This document shows positions 46,430 to 54,321 of a stretch of DNA of 64,000 nt, piece after piece. Under the pieces are notes generated by a model. That model had not been told where the DNA came from, made no database searches, and was given only the letters and a program-made list of their open reading frames with translations. Position 1 is the first letter of the stretch. Every line of letters starts with the position of its first letter. The translations under genes were made by a program, and so were the position numbers. Origin of the DNA: Clostridia bacterium (GTDB lineage: Bacteria; Bacillota; Clostridia; Lachnospirales; Lachnospiraceae); assembly GCA_910575245.1 (NCBI GenBank), contig CAJTEN010000025.1:16919-80918 (forward strand). Direction: 5' to 3'.

Positions 46430-46850
46430 ACACTACCGGCTTATCAATAAACTCCGTCTTAATGACGATATACGGATAACTCTCCACCTGATTACTCTTC
46501 TCCTCCGGCGCCGGTCCGATCAGGTTCGTGTCCACATAGATTGCATTGGCAGTTTCATACAGATCGTTCACGGCAATGCTGTAGCCGCCGGTATTCTGCG
46601 TCCCGTACCCCACACAGATATACAGAAATCCCCTATCCTCAAATGTGAGTTTAAAAGCATCCTTTTTCTTCTGCTCTATCATATTGAACAACTCCTCCGG
46701 TATATTGTCTTCCACGATCACCGTACATTCCAGATCCTTGATCTTCTCCATGATGTCCTGTTTCTTCCCGCACGCATATACGCTCATACACATCAGACAT
46801 ATCAGACAAACGCTCAGAATCCTCTTCTGGTATTCATATAATCTACTCAT
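46422..46850 (-). CDS. PrcB-domain lipoprotein
   Basis: A 142-residue protein with a lipoprotein signal (MCMSVYACGKK, Cys at about 27) and a small domain with LYICVGYGTQNTGGYSIAV, typical of the PrcB_C family. PrcB in Treponema is an accessory protein of the dentilisin protease complex; no protease adjoins it here. It should be anchored on the outer face of the membrane. Divergent from plsC. Confidence 0.75.
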   Translation of the reverse strand: MSRLYEYQKRILSVCLICLMCMSVYACGKKQDIMEKIKDLECTVIVEDNIPEELFNMIEQKKKDAFKLTFEDRGFLYICVGYGTQNTGGYSIAVNDLYETANAIYVDTNLIGPAPEEKSNQVESYPYIVIKTEFIDKPVVFD

Positions 46851-46917
46851 ACGTTTCCACTCCGGTCATAAAAGTCTTATTATCTAATTTATTACCGGAC
46901 TGCAGAGTCTATTCCTA

Positions 46918-46946
46918 TTGATTAATGCCGCGATACCTTATATAAT
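46918..46946 (+). promoter_or_regulatory. Promoter of plsC
   Basis: TTGATT (46918-46923) and TATAAT (46941-46946) with a 17-base spacer, 45 bases before the ATG at 46991. Confidence 0.75.
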
Positions 46947-46990
46947 AAAAAAACGGGCAAAGCTCAAATAAAACGCAGAAAGGTTATCCC

Positions 46991-47725
46991 ATGATCCGAT
47001 TACTTTTAGTCTTACTATTTGTTGTTCTTTTTCTTATCATCAGTCTGCCCATTCAGCTGGCAGAATATATCATCGGCAAATACCGTCCGGATATCAAAGA
47101 CCGCAGTTCATTAGCCATCGTCAAATGGGCCTTCCGGGTGGTTCTGTTCCTTTCCGGTACCACTGTGACTGTGATCGGCGAGGAAAATGTGCCCAAGGAC
47201 GAACCCGTCCTGTACATCGGAAACCACAGAAGCTACTTCGACATCCTGATTACCTATGTCCGCGTACCGCGTCTCACCGGCTATATGTCCAAGATTGAAA
47301 TACTCCGCATTCCGTCCCTGAATACCTGGATGAAATATCTGCACTGTGTATTCCTGGACAGATCCGATATCAAAGCCGGTATGCAGTCCATCCTGACAGC
47401 CATCGATAAGATAAAGTCCGGTATCTCCATCTGTATTTTCCCGGAGGGAACCCGCAACCGGGTGGATGACACCTTTCTGGAATTCCATAACGGCAGCTTT
47501 AAGGTTGCAGAGAAGACGGGCTGTGCAATCGTTCCGATGAGTATCAACAACGCGGGGCAGATCTTCGAAGATCACATCCCACGGATCAAGAAGGCCCATG
47601 TCGTACTGGAATACTGCAAGCCGATCTATATGAATGAGCTTGACAAGAGTGATAAACGCCGCATCGGCGCTCTGGTACAGGATGTCATTAAAGAAGCTTA
47701 TTTCAAAAATAAAGAACTGGTGTAA
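46991..47725 (+). CDS. plsC: 1-acyl-sn-glycerol-3-phosphate acyltransferase
   Basis: A 244-residue membrane-associated acyltransferase that makes phosphatidate. An N-terminal helix (about 3-24) precedes the catalytic GNHRSYFDI (HX4D motif, about residues 77-85), the glycerol-phosphate site ICIFPEGTRNR and the IVPMSINN motif. Length is normal. It has its own promoter and a strong terminator, so it is monocistronic. Confidence 0.93.
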   Translation: MIRLLLVLLFVVLFLIISLPIQLAEYIIGKYRPDIKDRSSLAIVKWAFRVVLFLSGTTVTVIGEENVPKDEPVLYIGNHRSYFDILITYVRVPRLTGYMSKIEILRIPSLNTWMKYLHCVFLDRSDIKAGMQSILTAIDKIKSGISICIFPEGTRNRVDDTFLEFHNGSFKVAEKTGCAIVPMSINNAGQIFEDHIPRIKKAHVVLEYCKPIYMNELDKSDKRRIGALVQDVIKEAYFKNKELV

Positions 47726-47746
47726 CCACCAGTTCTTCTCTTTTAT
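47711..47746 (+). terminator. Rho-independent terminator
   Basis: GAACTGGTG (47714-47722), loop TAAC and CACCAGTTC (47727-47735) are followed by TTCTCTTTTATT. The stem includes the plsC stop codon. Confidence 0.85.
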
Positions 47747-49320
47747 TCCTCTTCCGCTTCCAGCCCTTCCACGATCCCGCTCATCATCAGCACCAGTTCC
47801 GCATTTAAGTCTATCTGATTCATGATTCCCTGGCTTTCATCTATTTCCTGATAATTACGGCTTCCCACATCGTCAAGATAACTGACGGACTGCAGATTCC
47901 GTCCCAGCATATAATGCAGATGATTCTGCAGGACTGTGGCGTACTCATGATTGGTTATGATATGGTCCACCACCGTAAGTCTCGTAATATCCCTTAACAT
48001 CCCGGAACCGATAATTTGTCCTTCGCCTGTATATACCAACAGATTGGAGCTTTTGGAGGTCTCGGCGATCCGCTCCCCCTCCTGCATCAATATCTTCATC
48101 ACATCTCCGCACAGGTTTATGTCCACCTTCTGCTTGGTAGACATATAAGTCACACACCCCCAGAATACAAAATCATTCTTCATATCCACCACCGGATTCT
48201 CCATAAGATAGTCCTTGACAACACTATGATACCCATAAGTTCCGGTAGCCCGATAGAGCTCCGCCGCAGCGTGAAAATATTCCTCCGGCGTAATGTCATC
48301 AAGATATTTCCTGGCATAACGGTAGGCTCTGTCCGCCGCCTGCAGGCACTGCGTTGCAAATGCCCTGTCATAGTTCTGATACAGATAGCTGAATCTGGAC
48401 AGTGTGGCAGCAAACTGAATCGTCGCGTTCATATTGATATCATCTACATAAAGAAGATACCCCGCTGTTTTATTGTCTACACTGTTGACTGCAGAATACA
48501 CTGCGCCGCTTTTGGCATCCTGCATCTTGAGGAGCCAGTCGATCTCATATCTGACTTCGTCCAGCACATCCGGTATTTCGTTGCCGCTCTCAGGAATCCC
48601 CACACTGTCATCGAACACTTCCGGATACAGCTCGTACGCCAGAAGCAGATAATTGACTGTCCTGCAGCCTGTCAATACATCCCTGCTGCTCATCTCGTCC
48701 TCATGCCATCCGCCTGATACATCCAGTTTGGTGTCCGCCTCACTTCTCAGCTGTGCCTCACCGGAGTGGCAGGCATTCCGCGCCGCCTCACCGGCCAGTT
48801 CGGAAGAAAGCGTCATTCCACAGCGATTATAATAGTATTTCTTCAACATCTCATGGTATAGCTCTACATAAGGGTCCTCTGCTATCTCAAATGTGTAGGA
48901 TTGTCCCAACATAGCCGCCTGTATGTAATAATGACCGGCTGTCAGAAACTCGGTAAAATCACCGTAACTGATATGCGTTTCCCCTCCTCCTTCGTTCTCT
49001 CTTTCCTCGATCTGCCCCGTATAAACCACCTGCCCGCTTTCAGCTTTTACTACCGAGAAGGTATCCGGCAGCTGATCCCCTTGAAAGAAAGCCAGCTTAT
49101 CACTCCGGCTGGCATATCCCACCTGATCCACCAGAATGCTCGGCAGGCATTCCGGCACCTCATAGTTGAATTCCGGTGTCAGTCCCAATGTGGTAAGTTC
49201 TTCCCCCTCGCTTCCCACCTGAACCGCATCAAAAGAACGCTCCGATACAGAACCGCAGACGGCTGCCAGAAACGCACAGAGTATTATACAGTTTCGTATT
49301 CTATCAAACTTCGTCCTCAT
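47743..49320 (-). CDS. Secreted glycoside hydrolase family 9 homologue, catalytic residues altered
   Basis: A 525-residue exported protein. It has a signal sequence (about 10-28), a CelD_N immunoglobulin-like domain (about 58-150, ILVDQVGYASRSDKLAFF) and a GH9 (alpha/alpha)6 barrel (about 160-515). In GH9 cellulases the base lies in a GGWyDAGD motif; here it reads DVSGGWHEDEMSSRDV. The acid Glu in NEvAIDyNA aligns with IMNQIDLNAEL, so that Glu is Met. It is therefore probably not a normal cellulase; it could bind glycan or cleave another substrate. AGGA precedes the ATG. Confidence 0.83.
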   Translation of the reverse strand: MRTKFDRIRNCIILCAFLAAVCGSVSERSFDAVQVGSEGEELTTLGLTPEFNYEVPECLPSILVDQVGYASRSDKLAFFQGDQLPDTFSVVKAESGQVVYTGQIEERENEGGGETHISYGDFTEFLTAGHYYIQAAMLGQSYTFEIAEDPYVELYHEMLKKYYYNRCGMTLSSELAGEAARNACHSGEAQLRSEADTKLDVSGGWHEDEMSSRDVLTGCRTVNYLLLAYELYPEVFDDSVGIPESGNEIPDVLDEVRYEIDWLLKMQDAKSGAVYSAVNSVDNKTAGYLLYVDDINMNATIQFAATLSRFSYLYQNYDRAFATQCLQAADRAYRYARKYLDDITPEEYFHAAAELYRATGTYGYHSVVKDYLMENPVVDMKNDFVFWGCVTYMSTKQKVDINLCGDVMKILMQEGERIAETSKSSNLLVYTGEGQIIGSGMLRDITRLTVVDHIITNHEYATVLQNHLHYMLGRNLQSVSYLDDVGSRNYQEIDESQGIMNQIDLNAELVLMMSGIVEGLEAEEE

Positions 49321-49388
49321 GGTATCCTAAATCTCTCATCTCCAACTTGATCGCCTTACTTCCCAAGCAGAAGCAGCCGTTTTTTATT

Positions 49389-50573
49389 TTAACACAAAAT
49401 TCCGCTTTCTTCATCATAATAAACAATTTTTCCATTAATAATTGTACATAATGTCCTGGTAAATACTTCCATAGGGTTGCCGTCAAAGATCGCCACATCC
49501 CCGTCCTTGCCTGCCGCAAGACTTCCTACCCGGTCATCCACCCCGCAGATTCTGGCCGCATTGACCGTGATAGCCCGAAGCCCCTCATCCGGCGGCATCC
49601 CCTGCTTCACCGCCAGACCGGCACAGATAGGTAGAAACTGTATCATGGACACCGGATGATCCGTGGTGACGGCTGTCAGGATTCCCTGCTTGCTCATCAG
49701 TCCGGCCGTCTTGAAAGCCATGTTTTTCACTTCTATTTTATTGCGGCTGGCCATATCCGGCCCCACGATTGCCGGAAATCCGGCTTCCTTCAGCTCTTCC
49801 AGGATCAAATGCCCCTCACTGCAGTGATCCAGCGTCATACGCAGCCCGAATTCCCTGGCAATACGCACAGCCGTCAGAATATCATCTGCCCGATGCACAT
49901 GTGCCTTCAGAGGAATCTCGCCTCTCAGCACCGGCAGCCAGCATTCATAGTGAAAATCCGGCAACATATCCGGATCCTTCTCTTTGCTTTTCTGATATTC
50001 CTTAGCCTTGGCCAGTTCTTCCCTGAGGATTGCAGCAATAGCCATACGTGTGGCCGGAGAAGTATTTTGTCCCGAGTAGTTTACTTTCGGATTCTCCCCG
50101 AACGCCACTTTCATGGCCGCCGGCGCCTTGACAATCATCCGGTCGATGCATCTGCCGTGAGTTTTCAGGAAAGCAAACTGCCCTCCTACTACATTGGCGC
50201 TTCCCGGGCCGATCATGGCAGAAGTAATCCCCGCCTGTATCGCATCATTAAAAGCAGCGTCCATCGGATTGATCGCATCGATTGCCCTCAGATAGGGAGT
50301 GACGGGATCCACATTTTCATTGCAGTCATCCCCTTCCATACCTTTCTTTTCCTCTGTGATACCCATATGGCAGTGTGCCTCAATGATTCCCGGCATCACC
50401 AGATTCCCCTTCGCATCGATGATCTGTACCTGCTCATTTTCCTGAAGGATTCCGGTCTGGCAGTCTCTCATATCTCCCACCTCCGTAATCCTGCCATCTT
50501 CAATCTGCAGATATCCGTCTTCATAGTCCTGCGCTTCCATTGTCTTGATATTTCCGTGAATAATAACCAACAT
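49389..50573 (-). CDS. Amidohydrolase-superfamily protein
   Basis: A 394-residue metal-dependent hydrolase of the imidazolonepropionase-like group. The start MLVIIHGNIKTM at 50573 is chosen for AAGGTGG 10 bases upstream; upstream codons lack homology. Metal ligands are in IEAHCHMGITEEK (about 58-70), with later KAHVHRADDI, LDHCSEGH and TTDHPVSM. The C-terminal composite barrel GSLAAGKDGDVAIFDGNP is typical. Substrate unknown. Confidence 0.88.
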   Translation of the reverse strand: MLVIIHGNIKTMEAQDYEDGYLQIEDGRITEVGDMRDCQTGILQENEQVQIIDAKGNLVMPGIIEAHCHMGITEEKKGMEGDDCNENVDPVTPYLRAIDAINPMDAAFNDAIQAGITSAMIGPGSANVVGGQFAFLKTHGRCIDRMIVKAPAAMKVAFGENPKVNYSGQNTSPATRMAIAAILREELAKAKEYQKSKEKDPDMLPDFHYECWLPVLRGEIPLKAHVHRADDILTAVRIAREFGLRMTLDHCSEGHLILEELKEAGFPAIVGPDMASRNKIEVKNMAFKTAGLMSKQGILTAVTTDHPVSMIQFLPICAGLAVKQGMPPDEGLRAITVNAARICGVDDRVGSLAAGKDGDVAIFDGNPMEVFTRTLCTIINGKIVYYDEESGILC

Positions 50574-50719
50574 AGCCTGACCCCACCTTTTTCTGCCCCC
50601 TTCTTCTCTCAGGAGACTGTTCCCGTATTTACCCATTCATTCCTAAGCATTCCATGCCAAGGATGAGAGCAGAATATGAAATTCTGCTCTGCGGCCCAAT
50701 AGCACATATACCGGAATGT

Positions 50720-51727
50720 TTAGTTCAGCTTCGTCATGGGATTCACCGGCTCCCCGTCTTTGGTCAGCTTGAAATATACGTTTGTCCCTTCCACACTGTA
50801 ATACTTCGTCGGGGATGCCACGGTTCCGATGCCGTCTCCCACCGACACATAGCTTCCCTCGGAAACGGTAATATTCTCTAATTGTCCATAAGTCAGTTCA
50901 TAGCCGTTTCCCAGATCCATTACGACTGTATTACCTATGGTTGGATCATATCCTACAGAAGTCACACGCCCATCGGCAGCAGCGGTAATACTCTCTCCCT
51001 GATTTGCCGCGATCACAATAGCCGGATTGTATTTATACTGCTGTAATGTAGGGAAATAAATAGTCTGGTCCATGCTGTAATTGATCAGCACGTCTCCGAC
51101 AATAGGCCACACCAGGCCGTCTTCCTCCTGAAAATCGAGCGTAGGCTGTACCGTAGTGGAAATCGCCTCTTCCGTCTCCGGCACTTCATTGTTCATAGCC
51201 GTATCCACTGTCTCGTCGAACATCCCCTCTTCCGGCTCTTCCTCTTCCTTCTTCTTATCCTGTTTCGTTTTCTGGTTCTCATCCGTCTTTTGGCTTTCAG
51301 CGCTCTGTTCTGCCGTACTGTCATCATCAGATTTTATACTGATCTCTTTCTCCTCTTCTGTATCATCTTCCGTATCACTTTCCATATCACTCTCTTTCTT
51401 GTCATCCTTCTTAGCCGAAGATAATTTGCTCTCCGTGTTCTCTACATTCTGAGAATTCGCCTCCTGGAAACTGGGATCATAATCCAGATCATCGGTTCCC
51501 ACCTCCGCAAACAACGTATCCAGCTCCTCGCCGGACATAATGCTCTCTGCCGTCATATTATTGCTCTTCTCAATCGCCTCGAAGTCTACCACATAATCCT
51601 CCTTCTCGGAATTATTGTTTCTTTTTACAAAGACGCCGGTAACCGTCAATGCAGTCAATACCAGCACAGAGGATGTCAACATTATGATCCGTTCTTTCCT
51701 GATACTGTTTCTATTTCTTCTTCCCAT
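50720..51727 (-). CDS. SpoIIQ-like M23 protein, metal ligands lost
   Basis: A 335-residue protein with one N-terminal membrane helix (about 15-34), a long acidic Ser/Lys/Glu linker (about 90-185) and a degenerate M23/LytM domain (about 205-335). The zinc ligands are replaced: the H-x-G-I-D motif reads NPAIV, and HLHFE reads NVYFK. SpoIIQ of B. subtilis is also inactive and acts as a forespore-side docking protein for SpoIIIAH. It lies directly after a SpoIID-like gene, the usual clostridial order, which supports the assignment. Confidence 0.8.
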   Translation of the reverse strand: MGRRNRNSIRKERIIMLTSSVLVLTALTVTGVFVKRNNNSEKEDYVVDFEAIEKSNNMTAESIMSGEELDTLFAEVGTDDLDYDPSFQEANSQNVENTESKLSSAKKDDKKESDMESDTEDDTEEEKEISIKSDDDSTAEQSAESQKTDENQKTKQDKKKEEEEPEEGMFDETVDTAMNNEVPETEEAISTTVQPTLDFQEEDGLVWPIVGDVLINYSMDQTIYFPTLQQYKYNPAIVIAANQGESITAAADGRVTSVGYDPTIGNTVVMDLGNGYELTYGQLENITVSEGSYVSVGDGIGTVASPTKYYSVEGTNVYFKLTKDGEPVNPMTKLN

Positions 51728-51820
51728 GATATCTTGCCTCCTGTTTTATTGTTCTCCCTTTCGAGGTACTTTCCACTGTTATGCAAGTACATGGTGTTAG
51801 TCTTACCCATTTTTGACAGG

Positions 51821-52816
51821 TTATTCAAATTTTGCTAATTCTGTCCTGTAAAAAAATTCCTGTAGTATCTGATCATATGTTTTGCCGTTTAAGGCCATAC
51901 AGTTGGCTCCGTACTGGCTCATTCCGAACCCGTGCCCCACTCCTTTCACCCGGAAGATCACCTGTGACTCCTCCTTTTCCATCTCGAAAGCTGCCGAAGG
52001 CAGATCAAACAAATACCGGAATGTCTCTCCATCGATCTTCTCTTCCTCGCTTTCTCCGTGAATAAAAGACACGTTGGCCACGTATTCCGCGCTGTCATAG
52101 GTAAGCCGGGCGCCATTCCACAGTTCCTCCTGCGAAAAATCCCCCTGAAGCCGGCTCTGAAGTTTCCGCAGGTAGTCCCCTTTAGAGACCCGCACTGTGC
52201 TGCTATAATCCTGTGCCGCCTTATCCTGCACACAGGAAACACTCCTCAAATAAGGACATTTGTCCGTATTCCATACTTCGGCACCGTCCCTTGTCTTCCC
52301 GTTGCTTACTTTAAAATAAGATACCTGAACCGCATCCCCCTGATAGCACAGATATACGCCGTTGGTTTCTTCCACCGCCCGGCGGTACCTCTTATATGTA
52401 TCTGAGTCTGCATCCGTCTCATACCATCTGTCCGCTCCATCCACAGTTAACAACATATTGTTGTATCCCTGTTCCTTAAGTGCCTGTATCAGCTCTGTCC
52501 GAAGGAGCACAGCCTGCGCCTTTAAAGCCTCCGGCTCATAATCCTCCGGTATTACGTCACTGAGTTTATGGATGAGATATTCTTCCATGGGAATCTCCCA
52601 GATTCCCCATTCCATCGCCACACGGATTCTGTGATCCGCCATCTCCTCTGTCTGCTCTGTACCACTGCCATTGCGCAGCTTCCCCGTTTCCTCCCCCACA
52701 TGCCCCCACAGGCTGGCGCACACATAGGGCAGCAAAAAAACAAACAAAAGAAAGCCTCCTGCATCTCTTTTGTTTGTTTTCTTTAAGACGATTCTATTAT
52801 ACTTCACATGAAACAC
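51821..52816 (-). CDS. SpoIID-like protein, catalytic Glu missing
   Basis: A 331-residue membrane-anchored protein (helix about 21-40) with a SpoIID/LytB domain: IPMEEYLIHKLSDVIPEDYE, then PEALKAQAVLLRTE and VKGVGHGFGMSQYGANCMA. SpoIID is a lytic transglycosylase that degrades septal peptidoglycan during engulfment. In active members the first motif reads AAEMP or SEMP with the catalytic Glu; here it is SDVIP, so the Glu aligns with Val. The gene precedes the SpoIIQ-like gene. A structural role or loss of sporulation are both possible. Confidence 0.82.
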   Translation of the reverse strand: MFHVKYNRIVLKKTNKRDAGGFLLFVFLLPYVCASLWGHVGEETGKLRNGSGTEQTEEMADHRIRVAMEWGIWEIPMEEYLIHKLSDVIPEDYEPEALKAQAVLLRTELIQALKEQGYNNMLLTVDGADRWYETDADSDTYKRYRRAVEETNGVYLCYQGDAVQVSYFKVSNGKTRDGAEVWNTDKCPYLRSVSCVQDKAAQDYSSTVRVSKGDYLRKLQSRLQGDFSQEELWNGARLTYDSAEYVANVSFIHGESEEEKIDGETFRYLFDLPSAAFEMEKEESQVIFRVKGVGHGFGMSQYGANCMALNGKTYDQILQEFFYRTELAKFE

Positions 52817-52907
52817 CCCACATGTACTATTCGTATGTGGCGTATACCTTTTTTATTCGTAATGTTATTGTTTACATCCTTGTCAGCTCTCACTGTCACA
52901 TATTACG

Positions 52908-53984
52908 CTATCGCGCCAGATCCAGATGCTGGACCGTTGACACGGTACCGTTCTCATACAGGAAAATACCTGTCTTCCGGATCATGGCATTGTTGTGATT
53001 ATCCTTCTCGGAATTCAGGGCAAACTGTGTCGATACCCTGCCCAGGCCTATGGCTCCCACCCCAAGGTCAGACAGATGATACAGCTTGTCATTACCCTTC
53101 TCATCTTTCGTCCAGATCAAAAGCTTCTCCCATATCTCATCCGCCTCATCGATCCATCCGTTCCCGTCAGAATCATATTTCGCCAGATCGGAGAAACCAT
53201 CCCCCGACTTCGTCCCGAAAAGTTCCCCGCCGTCATTGATCTTACCGTCGCCGTTCAAATCAAGCGCCAGAAATCCGCTGCCGGACTTAAGCTTTGATAT
53301 CTCTTCCTCCTCTCCGTCCTGATCCAGATCGAAGAAGAACTTCTGATCCGACACCTGCGCGATATTCGTATCCAGGTTAATCACCAGCGGATCACAGTAA
53401 CTCACAAATCCGGTCTCATAAGTTTCCTTATAATATTCCTCGAAGCTGCGGCTCATAGAAAACTCCAGATTAAATGACAGTTCCCTTCCATCCGCCGTTC
53501 TTACCATGCCCTTCGTGGCAAAGGCCGTGTGCTCCTCTTCTCTGTGATAATACTCATTCGTGAGTGTATTCACCTGGTAAACAGGCACATTGCTGTTCAT
53601 ACTCATCCCTGACAGACTATTGTCAATATCAAAGCCTCTTACGCGCTCGCCGCGGAACCTGAAAAACAAATCCATCAAAAAGCGAACACACTGCTGCCTG
53701 ATGGTCAGAACAGGATCCTGTTGTCTCGTTGTATCGGAAACTCTTCTCGTATTGGATAAATTCCTGAAATGCGTTGTGATATCTTCCAGGTTCGCGTTGT
53801 TCTCCTCGCCTGTTCCGTCCTGCTGCATATTCTCACCGGTACTGTCCAGGCTTCCGAAAGAATCGCCCGTACCGCTGTTCAGCTTCCCTGTACGCTGCAC
53901 TGTAGAACCTGTTACAGATCTGGCAGTCACAGAAGAATACCTTCTGGAAGATTCCATTCCTACTACACTGGAATCGATCCTCAC
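52908..53984 (-). CDS. EF-hand-type calcium-binding protein
   Basis: A 358-residue protein starting at GTG behind AAAGGAGG. The first 90 residues are Ser/Thr/Asn-rich. The C-terminal half has three Asp-rich loops (DLDQDGEEEE, DLNGDGKINDGGELFG, DSDGNGWIDEADEIWE) followed by LSDLGVGAIGLGRV, a module also found at the end of some RTX-type secreted proteins. No signal peptide is visible, so export is unclear. Function unknown; calcium binding is well supported by the loops. Confidence 0.8.
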   Translation of the reverse strand: MRIDSSVVGMESSRRYSSVTARSVTGSTVQRTGKLNSGTGDSFGSLDSTGENMQQDGTGEENNANLEDITTHFRNLSNTRRVSDTTRQQDPVLTIRQQCVRFLMDLFFRFRGERVRGFDIDNSLSGMSMNSNVPVYQVNTLTNEYYHREEEHTAFATKGMVRTADGRELSFNLEFSMSRSFEEYYKETYETGFVSYCDPLVINLDTNIAQVSDQKFFFDLDQDGEEEEISKLKSGSGFLALDLNGDGKINDGGELFGTKSGDGFSDLAKYDSDGNGWIDEADEIWEKLLIWTKDEKGNDKLYHLSDLGVGAIGLGRVSTQFALNSEKDNHNNAMIRKTGIFLYENGTVSTVQHLDLAR

Positions 53985-54321
53985 CCTTACCTCCTTTTTG
54001 CCAAACCATGTCTATGCCTGTCTGTGCCACCGACTGCACCCTCCATGATGCATGGCAATAGAAAGGACGGCATCATTAAAGAAAATCCTTTTCCCTCAAA
54101 AACACCGTCCATGGTCTGTACATTATTCAAATTCAAGAAACAATCGTCTGGCCAAGATCAACCGCCCCTCGTAATTTATATATCGGCTGCAAATTTTGAT
54201 TCCTTTAGCTATTACCGTGCTGAAATCTTCCTCCGAATCCGGCCTTTCGGATTGCACCTGAAGCACCACTGCTACCCGCAAAGTTCATCCGGAAGAATGA
54301 GCTTTTATGTGTTGATAGCAA
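53985..54321. other. Intergenic region without recognised features
   Basis: Between the aconitase stop and the EF-hand gene. It contains only a weak hairpin (ATCCGGCCTTTCGGAT, near 54238-54253) without a T run, and the EF-hand gene's ribosome binding site. No promoter or riboswitch was recognised. Confidence 0.4.

Noticed and set aside
53985..54321. Riboswitch between aconitase and the EF-hand gene
   Set aside because: Only a weak hairpin was seen and no known aptamer pattern fits.
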